Assembly: GCF_000281045.1 (NCBI RefSeq)
Contig: NW_008246108.1
Coordinates: forward strand, 428,044-461,622
Length of the DNA stretch: 33,579 bases
Origin: Saprolegnia diclina VS20
Taxonomy: Eukaryota > Oomycota > Saprolegniomycetes > Saprolegniales > Saprolegniaceae
Reading direction: 5' to 3'
Within the stretch, counting starts at the first letter, position 1; each line of letters opens with the position of its first letter. Both the position numbers and the translations under genes were made by a program. The notes below the pieces were generated by a model that saw only the letters and a program-made list of their open reading frames with translations, was not told where the DNA came from and made no database searches. Below are positions 26,787-33,579 of the stretch, in pieces.

Positions 26787-27422
26787 TCACGTCGACGGTA
26801 CTGGGATCGAAAGCGACGCGAGTAGAGACAAGAGCACGTGGTAGCCAGACGCCGAGAGGTGCACGCCGTCTTCGAAATCATTCTCGAGGTCCATGAGTGG
26901 CCAATCGACTTCCGTTGTCAGCAGCCCTTGCTCGCGCAGCATGGCCAGGTATGCTGCTCGAAAGGCCGGGGACCGCTCGTGTTGGCCGCGCGTCGGGATC
27001 GGCGGGATCGGAAGTACGTGCAAATGAGCGTCGGGCCATCGATCACGGAGCGCGGCCACAATGGCCGCCACGTGTTGGACCATACTTCTCAACTTCTTTT
27101 GCTCGCGCGGCGACGCGCCGTCGCCAGGGCCCAGGTCGTTGGAGCCAATCAAGACTGCGATTTGCTGGAGGCGCGCCGGTGCTAGGGATGCTTGCGTGTA
27201 TCCACTGCCCTCTTCGTTGGCCACGCGCCACGCGAGCTGCGAAATGCGGTCGCCACCGACGCCACAGAGCCACGTCAACGGCGGGGCCAAGTGCGGGTGC
27301 TGCCACTGCAGGCGCTCCGTGAGCGAGTCGCCAAAGATCGCCGCCGTGTCATGCTCCGAGAGCGCTGCAATATGAGCGCCGAGGCCACTGCGAGTCTTCT
27401 CGCGCATGCTGGGTCGAGGCAT
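26787..27422 (-). CDS. SGNH (GDSL-type) hydrolase, PAF-acetylhydrolase-like
   Basis: 211 residues if it starts at ATG 27422 (MPRPSMREKT); the frame continues upstream with further ATGs at 27497 and one codon set earlier, so a longer N-terminus is possible. All four SGNH blocks are present: IFGDSLTERL (Ser33 nucleophile), GVGGDR (Gly57), IGSNDLG (Asn95), and DGVHLSASGY (Asp185, His188). The GVGGD and D-x-x-H-L-S-x-x-G-Y forms resemble the PAF-acetylhydrolase Ib catalytic subunit branch. Expected to hydrolyse small acyl or acetyl esters; substrate not predictable. No signal peptide with this start, so cytosolic. Length fits the family core. Single exon. Confidence 0.9.
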   Translation of the reverse strand: MPRPSMREKTRSGLGAHIAALSEHDTAAIFGDSLTERLQWQHPHLAPPLTWLCGVGGDRISQLAWRVANEEGSGYTQASLAPARLQQIAVLIGSNDLGPGDGASPREQKKLRSMVQHVAAIVAALRDRWPDAHLHVLPIPPIPTRGQHERSPAFRAAYLAMLREQGLLTTEVDWPLMDLENDFEDGVHLSASGYHVLLSLLASLSIPVPST

Positions 27423-27920
27423 CGTGTCAGATGCAGCTGTGAGGTTGCCCTTGGTGCAATCGCGCGATCGACCATCACTCGAGCAGGTCCGACCCATCAC
27501 GACACGCACTCCTGTAGAACATTCCTTGCACTCGCTTTTTGGCAACTCGGCAAACTTGCACTTCAACACGCCTGCTCAGCACCATGGGTCAATATTGACC
27601 CTTGTCAGCACTCAATAGCAACGTGAGCTTAGGACAAGACAACCGGACTCTAGGAATGCCGTCTCGATTTGGCCCGAAAGCGTCGCATGAGCCAATGCCC
27701 ATGTCCACAGGAGGCCATATATAGAGTGAGTACTCTGCGGCGAGGCCATGGAGAGGCTGTGCAAGAGCTTCATATTAGTAGTCGACTTGGCCGCCCAGAG
27801 TCGTATCGACGTCCCCACGGATGCCAATCTCAGCGATCGATTCGTAAATTTCCTGATGGCACGTCGATTCTATTTAGCTGCAACGTATTTTCCGACGCAA
27901 AATGTTGAGTAAAGACCCAA
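27423..27920. other. Intergenic region
   Basis: 498 bp between two minus-strand genes. A CCAAT box with the window's recurrent context (GAGCCAATGCCCATG, 27,690-27,704) is present. No gene recognised. Confidence 0.4.
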
Positions 27921-28791
27921 CTAAATGGAGCTAAAATGGTCTTCCAAGACCTCTTTCGTGCTCGACATGATGAAGACGGCACCAATCAAGCGCAGACCGC
28001 GCGGGACCGTGCCCTTGTAGTAGAGCCCGAGGCCGCCGTCGCGCCAGAGCTGTGACGCATGCTTGGTCATGGAGGCCGCGTTGGCTTCCAGTGCATTCCC
28101 TTGTACGATCGTCTTGAACGTGTCGACGGGCTGGCTCGCCATCACAGCGACGAGACCGGCGGCGATGCTACCGCCCATGGCCGCCCACGTCTTTTGCGCC
28201 GTCGACGCCGTCGCCTTGTCGCCAAAGATGGACGGAAACGTGTCGTGGAGAGTCGACGAGACAACGGGCCCGAGCGCAAGGTAGCAGGCGCACCACGAGG
28301 CCTCGCGGAACGCCGTGAGTGGCAGGCCTCGGTACAGCCGCATCACGCCGTGGGAATGCACGATCGATCGGACGGTCGCGCTGAGAGACTGCCCTGTGCG
28401 CTGCTGGAGCGTCATGACGAGCTCGGCGGGCGAGCTCAGCAGCGACGAGAGGCCGCCGGCGATCATGGCGGTTCCGATGCGCCCGAGTGCGTCGTCGGGG
28501 GCGATAAGCTTCCCGAGCACGCCGTTGGCAGCAAATTGGACAGCGCAAATGGGCGCAATCGAGAGGCAGTTGATGCCGACGCCACGGTACATGACGCTGG
28601 GCCGAAAGACGACCAGCTGGCTTTGCTGCAAGGAAAGGATATGAGCGTTGCAGCACAGGCATTGGCAGTACCTGCAGCGTGTTCTTGATGTAGACCGTGG
28701 GCTGCTGGATGAGGACCTCGGTCATGCCCGAGATGGACCCGATGAGCGCGTGGTCGACACCGCTGAGCGGGCGTCGTTCCGTGCGCGTCAT
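27921..28791 (-). CDS. Mitochondrial carrier family (SLC25-type) protein, paralogue A
   Basis: Two exons (28791-28672 and 28625-27921) with a 46-nt intron give 274 residues. Three-repeat carrier architecture: repeat 1 QQPTVYIKNTLQ, repeat 2 SPAELVMTLQQ, repeat 3 SQPVDTFKTIVQ. Only repeat 3 keeps the full P-x-D-x-x-K signature; repeat 1 lacks the acidic residue and repeat 2 lacks the Lys/Arg. The repeats carry the usual second-half motifs (GVMRLYRGLPLTAFRE, GLYYKGTVPRGLRLIG). Expected in the inner mitochondrial membrane as a solute exchanger; substrate not predictable. It is head-to-head with a close paralogue (29160-30050); roughly half of aligned residues agree by eye. The intron falls right after the first signature, and the paralogue has none there. 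Confidence 0.92.
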
Positions 28792-29159
28792 GGCTGTTCG
28801 AGCTTTGCGCAATCTTCGCTTTGGCCTCGGATCGCATCCGAAATCAAGCCAATCCCAGTGCTGTGCAGGTAATATAATGCTATTCCATACAAATATTAAG
28901 CTTTGTTTAACACAGGATATATAATTGCACATCGGATTTCAGCCAATCCAGAGCTGCAATGATATTTGGCCAATCCAAACGCGCACTGCCACTTGCTTAC
29001 AAATTTGCTTTGGCATTTTGGCCAATGGCATCGCGTTCTTTTTTAATTGTGCTAATCAGCATAGCAATATCAAGATGGAATAAAACATTGGAGTTGAAGA
29101 GCGTACAGGCCGCCTTCAAGTTGCGCCACTGGGCCGATCATTCTCGTGCTTCACCGACC
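28792..29159. promoter_or_regulatory. Bidirectional promoter of the carrier pair
   Basis: 368 bp separate the two start codons. Four CCAAT boxes in forward orientation lie at 28,849-28,853, 28,943-28,947, 28,970-28,974 and 29,022-29,026, mostly within AGCCAATCC or GGCCAAT contexts. A/T content rises in the middle (28,870-28,925). A shared control of both carriers is likely but not shown. Confidence 0.55.
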
Positions 29160-30050
29160 ATGTCCGAATCGTCGACACCGACCTCGCCGGCCACCGCGAT
29201 GCGCGCGCCACTCTCGGGCCTGCAGTACGCTGCCGTGGGCTCCGTCGCTGGCATGTTTGAAGTGTGCGTGCAGCAGCCGATGATGTACATCAAGAACTGC
29301 GTCCAGCAAAGCCGGCCCATGTCCTTCCACCCGCTCGTCATGTACCGGGGCGTCGGCGTCATGTGTGCCTCCATCGCACCTGTCTCGGCCGTGCAGTTTG
29401 CCGTCGATGGCGTGCTGACGACGTCGCTTCGCGCTGCCGACGTGCCGTCATCCGAGGGCTCGCGCATCCTCACGGCCGCGACAGCCGGCGTCTGCTCGTC
29501 GCTTCTGAGCTCGCCCGCCGAGCTCGTCATGACGCTGCAGCAGCACACGGGCCACGGCGTGCAGCGCACCATTCAAGACGTGACCGCGGCGCACGGTGTC
29601 AGACGGCTCTACCGCGGCCTGCCGTACACGTGCTTGCGTGAGATGATCTGGTGTGCGAGCTATCTCGCGCTCGGTCCCGTGCTGGGCGAGAAGCTCCATG
29701 CTCACTTCCCCGAGACGTTTGGCGACGCAGCAACCGCGTCGCTCTCGCAGCGAGGCGCCGCTGCCATGGGTGGCAGCATTGGTGCCGGGCTCATCGCCGT
29801 CCTCGCGACCCAGCCTGTGGACACGGTCAAGACGATCATGCAAGGCAACGCGCTCGACAAGAACGCGCTGGGTCTTGTAGGCGAGACGCGTCGGCTCTGG
29901 GCCCAAGGCGGTATCCGTTCCATGTACAAGGGCACCATTCCGCGCGGTGTCCGTCTCATTGGCGCCGTCTTCATCCTGTCCGAGACCAAGAAAATCCTCG
30001 AGGACCAGTGCCATCGCTACTACGCAGCGCCTGCCGCCGTCGCGGCCTAA
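29160..30050 (+). CDS. Mitochondrial carrier family (SLC25-type) protein, paralogue B
   Basis: 296 residues from ATG 29160 (MSESSTPTSP); the frame is open upstream but without a better start. Carrier repeats: QQPMMYIKNCVQQ (repeat 1, no acidic residue), SPAELVMTLQQHTG (repeat 2, no Lys/Arg), TQPVDTVKTIMQGN (repeat 3, canonical). Further carrier motifs: GVRRLYRGLPYTCLRE and SMYKGTIPRGVRLIG. It matches paralogue A along the whole length, including the unusual first two signatures, so the pair arose by inverted duplication. Differences are a longer N-terminus, an Ala-rich C-terminus and absence of the intron. Inner mitochondrial membrane; substrate unknown. Confidence 0.93.
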   Translation: MSESSTPTSPATAMRAPLSGLQYAAVGSVAGMFEVCVQQPMMYIKNCVQQSRPMSFHPLVMYRGVGVMCASIAPVSAVQFAVDGVLTTSLRAADVPSSEGSRILTAATAGVCSSLLSSPAELVMTLQQHTGHGVQRTIQDVTAAHGVRRLYRGLPYTCLREMIWCASYLALGPVLGEKLHAHFPETFGDAATASLSQRGAAAMGGSIGAGLIAVLATQPVDTVKTIMQGNALDKNALGLVGETRRLWAQGGIRSMYKGTIPRGVRLIGAVFILSETKKILEDQCHRYYAAPAAVAA

Positions 30051-30260
30051 CCAAGTGGCCTTTCTCGTAGCGGCTATAAATAGAATTTCGAATCCTTCGA
30101 TATTGTGGGCGCCAGTTTGACACGCCTAAGACAACGTACTCGTACTCCAGCGCGGAGCCAACTCGTCGAGACAAGAACGAGTTTGCTCGTGTCCTACGTG
30201 TCGTAGGACCTCGTTCGAATACCTCCTTTTACACCAAGTTAAACATTCTATTTCAATGCG

Positions 30261-31144
30261 CTACCGGGACAGATGCGTCTCGGTCTTGCGCTCCTCGAGG
30301 ATATGGCATAAGCTCGGCTCGGCGCCGCCTCGTGTGTCGTACTGCGTCGCCGACGGATTGCTCGGCGTCGAGTGCTGCCACCAGTCGGACTTTTGCGACA
30401 TCAAATCGTGGTTGGACTGCCGCCCTGTTGTGTTGAACATGGATTTGCTTGCGACCGAGTCGAGCATACTCGATGGCTGCTGCGACGGATGCTGCGCCGA
30501 CGACGCGAGGATGAAATGGCGCTGCGGCAGCGGCGCTTGGCGGGGCTCTCGGTGGCGGCAGGAAGTGATTTCGAGGTCCGTGTCTTCGGCTTCTTCACGT
30601 GCGCGCCGCTTGCGTATGCACATGTATGCAATCAGCGCTGCTATACTGACGAGGCCCAAGAGGATGCCGAGGACAATGCTCGTCGTATTGTTGCTGGACG
30701 TGCTGGCGTCGTCCAGGGGCTTGAGAGTCGTCGGGTTGGGCGTCGTCGTCGCCGTCACGGGGGGCCGTGTTGTCGGAAGCGACGTCGTGCTGGTCGATGG
30801 CGACGGGGCGATCGAGGTCGGCGCCGGCGTCGACACGTTCTTGGGGCAAATTACTCCGTTTTGGCACCCGCCAAACGTCGGGTTGGTGCAATAGACAATC
30901 TTCTTTTGCATGTAGAGGCAGTTGTAGTCGTAGCATGCCGCCGAGCCGCGTATGCAGGGCGCGTCCAGGAGCGACTGCACGCAGGCTGTCGCGCTGCAGA
31001 GCGCGTCCGGAGGGTCCACCGTCGCAGCAGCTAAGATCGAATTCATGAGCAAAAGAGGTGTGGGACATGGAGGCAAGCCGCACCGGTGCCAGCCAGCAGT
31101 GTTAGGAGAACGCTTGTCGCCGCAAGCACCCGTGTTCGGCCCAT
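30261..31144 (-). CDS. Type I membrane protein with 8-Cys ectodomain
   Basis: Two exons (31144-31084 and 31030-30261), 53-nt intron, 276 residues. The first exon encodes a signal peptide (MGRTRVLAATSVLLTLLAGT), and the join restores it in frame, which decides the start. Residues 32-82 form a compact 8-Cys module (Cys 32, 37, 46, 53, 58, 68, 76, 82) containing CTNPTFGGCQNG. A Thr/Pro/Ser stalk with NxT sites spans 85-137, then a transmembrane helix (about 138-158, SIVLGILLGLVSIAALIAYM), a basic stop-transfer (RKRRAR), and a 110-residue cytoplasmic tail rich in Ser/Gln/His with no known domain. The same module occurs in the neighbour at 31823-32345. It looks like a cell-surface receptor or wall sensor; ligand unknown. 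Confidence 0.85.
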
Positions 31145-31822
31145 GTCCGCTGCAGGTGGGTGGAACTGCACTGTGCGAGATTGGCGCGCAGCTGGCTCCA
31201 TGCCAATCACAACCGGACCACGCGGCCGCAGCACGGTGTCCACGGCCGGTCTTTGAGGTATCGCTTTCTACAGGCTATGCATTGTGCCAGGTTATTGAGA
31301 TACTTGGTGCGGCGAGACGAGGTGAGCAACGCGGCCACGCACGACGGTGTAGGCTAACAAGCGCAGCGCTCAGAGAAAGTATACGTGTCGTCGGGTATGT
31401 GATGCAGGCACGGGAGCAAGCCTTGCACAAGGCCACGTTCAGTGCGAGGTGCAGCTGGTGTGCAATATGTGTTTTGACAGGCTTCAAAAACTGCGGTATA
31501 CATTGTGACAGGTTTGGACGCGAAAGGCGGGACAGAGCCGTTTTTTCGAAGGGCAATCTGACTCGAAGCAGCCGCAACATCGCGCGCATGTGCACACGGC
31601 AATGACGTCGAGTGGGGTTCCCAGGATTGTTCCTACCACAGAGGTACACTAGGCGTGACGCATGGTGTACGATAAACGTGCTGCGCTATCGTATGCGTCT
31701 GACGCTGTGATCTGTGCACCTCTACCGCTGCTTTCGTCGCCTCTACCCGCATCCTCGCGCGAAATGACATGCATCGAGTACATTGTTGGTTGACATGAAT
31801 TTTCTACTCCGTCCATCGCTTC
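31145..31822. other. Intergenic region with a possible decayed Cys-rich fragment
   Basis: 678 bp between two related minus-strand genes. A CCAAT box at 31,202-31,206 lies about 60 bp upstream of the type I gene start. A minus-strand frame at about 31,500-31,354 reads FEACQNTYCTPAAPRTER and ends with a Cys-x-Cys, a C-x4-C start like the 8-Cys modules on either side, but the later spacing does not match and no start or signal sequence is attached. Confidence 0.3.
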
Positions 31823-32345
31823 TTAGACGCCCAATGCAGCTACAACGACGACAGCAAGCGCCGTTGTAGCCAACGTCCCGCGGCACCAGAGTGTCGTTGC
31901 CGATGACGGAGGCGCCGTCGTCTTGGGCGAGGTTGAAGTCGGTGTCGACGCGCTAGTAGACGTGGGTGTGTTCGTGGGCGACGGCGTTGTGTCACCGGGA
32001 ACCGTCACGACGGGCGTCGTCGCATTAGGCGGCGCCGTCGATGTCGTCGGCGTCGGTGGAAGCGTGGTGACGCTCGCGCACACGGTCCCGCCTTGGCATC
32101 CGTCGAACGTCGCATTCGTACAACGGGCGGTCTTGCCGCCCATGAGCTGACTCAGACATGTCGGGCAGTTCTCTGCGAGACGGTTGCAGAGCTTTCCCGT
32201 CGTGATGACGGTACATTCGTTCACAGCGCAGATTGGATCGTCGGCCATCGCGAAGCCTACATCGCGTATAAGTCGCTTACGATGGCTGCAATGACCACCT
32301 ACCCGCGAGGCAGCCAAGGACGAGCGCTGTTGTACGTCGCACCAT
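31823..32345 (-). CDS. GPI-type surface protein with the same 8-Cys module
   Basis: Two exons (32345-32303 and 32256-31823), 46-nt intron, 158 residues. Exon 1 gives a signal peptide (MVRRTTALVLGCLAGFAMA); without the splice no secretion signal exists, which supports this model. The 8-Cys module is at residues 24-74 (Cys 24, 29, 38, 45, 48, 60, 68, 74) with CTNATFDGCQGG, then a long Thr/Pro/Ser stalk, and a hydrophobic C-terminus (TLATTALAVVVVAALGV) with no cytoplasmic tail, as in GPI-anchored proteins. Spacing agrees with the type I neighbour at seven of eight Cys. The pair probably arose by tandem duplication, one copy keeping or gaining a transmembrane and signalling tail. Ligand unknown. 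Confidence 0.83.
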
Positions 32346-32630
32346 ATTTGCAAATTGGAAATGGCATCGGTTGCCGCAGCTTTGCCAAGCCTCCTGGGCC
32401 GGCTCCAGCTGGCTTTGACGCATCTTCTACCTTAACATAAAGCATGCGTCTTGCAAGAGGCGGCCCACGCATGTTCCTGTGTACTAGTATCTGAGTCGCG
32501 CCTCCATCACGCTTTCCCAAGCACTCCACCACGGTTGCGTCAAGGCCGCGAGCAATGCAATGGCATGACACGCAAGCGTCGACGGTCGTCGAACCATAGT
32601 AGTCACATTACAAAGGGTCAAAGGCGTGGA

Positions 32631-32882
32631 CTACGCACCGTTCTTGGCTGTACTGCTGTCGAAGACGACCGTCTCGGGCACGCACAGACCGTACGAGATG
32701 CAGCGCCAGCCTGTCGGGCACGCGGGGTCGCAGCGCAACGCGCCAACTTCGCAGCACTTGGTCTGCGGGTTGCACCATTCGTGGAGGCCGCAGTCTTGTG
32801 GAAAGTCGCACGGCGCAGTGCACGGCTCGGCGGCGGCGAAAGCGACGGCGACAAGGACGAGGGTCGGGAGGTGGCGAAGCAT
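32631..32882 (-). CDS. Small secreted Cys-rich protein (83 aa)
   Basis: Start at ATG 32882; signal peptide MLRHLPTLVLVAVAFAAA, cleavage near AAA-EPC. The 65-residue mature protein has ten Cys (21, 25, 31, 37, 43, 44, 51, 55, 61, 67), enough for five disulphides, with a CC pair in the middle dividing two similar halves (CDFPQDCGLHEWC and CDPACPTGWRC). No stalk or anchor, so it should be released. Such small Cys-rich secreted proteins are common in oomycetes and include apoplastic proteins of many roles; no function can be assigned here. A trio of CCAAT boxes lies 41-71 bp upstream. The frame is open much further upstream, but only this ATG gives a signal peptide. Confidence 0.8.
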   Translation of the reverse strand: MLRHLPTLVLVAVAFAAAEPCTAPCDFPQDCGLHEWCNPQTKCCEVGALRCDPACPTGWRCISYGLCVPETVVFDSSTAKNGA

Positions 32883-32922
32883 TGCTGGGTCGGGCAGATC
32901 GCAATATTCTATCCAAGTGGTC

Positions 32923-32953
32923 ATTGGCTGAATAAATTGGAATATGCGCCAAT
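32923..32953 (-). promoter_or_regulatory. CCAAT-box trio upstream of the small Cys-rich gene
   Basis: ATTGG at 32,923-32,927 and 32,936-32,940, and CCAAT at 32,949-32,953, centres 13 bp apart. The nearest one, read on the gene strand, is CAGCCAATGACC, matching the recurrent context. They lie 41-71 bp before the start codon. Confidence 0.5.
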
Positions 32954-33579
32954 AAAATGCAACGATTTTGAGCCAAGGCAGATCTGCACAGCACGCATTC
33001 TGGATTCGGCTGCATACCAGAACCCGTTCGCAGCGTCGTCCCAGAGGCGAAGATTGTGCCCACAAGAGCCTTCTACCCCGCCCTCGCAGCAGTCTCTGGC
33101 GCCTTGCCGCGCCAGAACGCGGTGCCAACCACGACATCGGACAAACGCACTGGTTCAAGAGTGACGGTACTTTTCTCGAGCATTTAAAAAGCAATGGTAA
33201 ATGTTGTTTACACAGAACAGGATTTGTCGTACTAAAGCATTTTAATTCTCGTCGGCCCAGGAATTATAAAGACCAGCACTCTGCACTGGAGCGCAGTCCA
33301 CCTGCCACGTCAATGGCTCGTGCAACTCTCCAAGTGCTAAAGCTGTTGTCCAGTTGCAGTTTACAAACAAGACGACATGGTCAAGAGGTTGTACCCACTT
33401 TAAGTGACTAGATGGTACTAGATGGTCACCAGGAACACTTTAATTCATCTTGACCATGCAGCCACATCGTTCAGAGCTCAGATCAAGATGCACAAGATCG
33501 ACCCAGCTGTCGAGATTTGCCCTAGATACCTATACACGCTGCTGCGATCGCTCGCTACATACGAGAGCTCGTTTAGCAA
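32954..33579. other. Right-edge region without a clear gene
   Basis: 626 bp with lower GC. A short direct repeat (CTAGATGGTA, CTAGATGGTC) lies at 33,409-33,428. Open frames have no recognisable content. Confidence 0.4.

Noticed and set aside
30372-31034. Arg/Val-rich plus-strand frame opposite the type I membrane gene
   Set aside because: Antisense shadow. The minus strand has signal peptide, spliced frame, 8-Cys module and transmembrane helix.
1-33579. tRNA, rRNA, CRISPR arrays, operons or bacterial promoters
   Set aside because: None seen. The gene structures are eukaryotic with spliceosomal introns; I made no systematic covariance search for small RNAs.

Overview
The window looks like nuclear DNA of an oomycete, most likely a Saprolegniales-type water mould (Saprolegnia/Achlya/Aphanomyces relatives). 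The reasons are compact, mostly one-to-few-exon genes, very short introns (41-68 nt in the 19 I could place), small intergenic gaps, GC-rich coding regions, and domain sets common in stramenopiles: a PX-RING protein, a C2-PH protein, AGC kinase, CAX exchanger, and secreted Cys-rich proteins with Thr-rich stalks. The species assignment is inference; nothing here fixes it.

Layout. 1-1.1 kb: simple repeats and CCAAT-box repeats. 1.07-4.0 kb: a decayed ferric-reductase-like gene (minus strand) split by a 1,486-bp hAT-family transposon with a perfect 8-bp target duplication. 4.4-9.1 kb: three helical proteins of unknown function that appear to be paralogues, two of them divergent around a promoter with paired ATCCGGAT palindromes. 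9.3-10 kb: PX-RING E3-ligase-like gene. 10-12.1 kb: gene-poor. 12.1-13.9 kb: five-exon C2-PH gene behind an evenly spaced CCAAT array. 14.6-15.3 kb: GPI-type secreted Cys-rich protein. 17.2-18.4 kb: Ca2+/H+ exchanger. 19.1-21.8 kb: 906-aa membrane-anchored coiled-coil protein. 22.3-25.2 kb: 13-exon gene with UBA-like, beta-trefoil-like, UBA-like and AGC kinase parts. 26.1-27.4 kb: secreted Gly/Trp/His repeat protein and an SGNH hydrolase. 27.9-30.1 kb: head-to-head pair of paralogous mitochondrial carriers. 30.3-32.9 kb: three secreted or membrane Cys-rich proteins on the minus strand, two sharing a new-looking 8-cysteine module.

How the parts relate. There is no operon-like system; the organising features are local duplication (helical family, carriers, 8-Cys proteins), divergent promoters, and recurring CCAAT boxes spaced about 30-31 bp apart. 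Several genes point to cell-surface and membrane/calcium signalling (C2, PX, CAX, AGC kinase), but a common pathway is not shown by the sequence. A second window-wide feature is splicing: 13 of 19 placed introns start with GTAC and 16 of 19 end in TAG.
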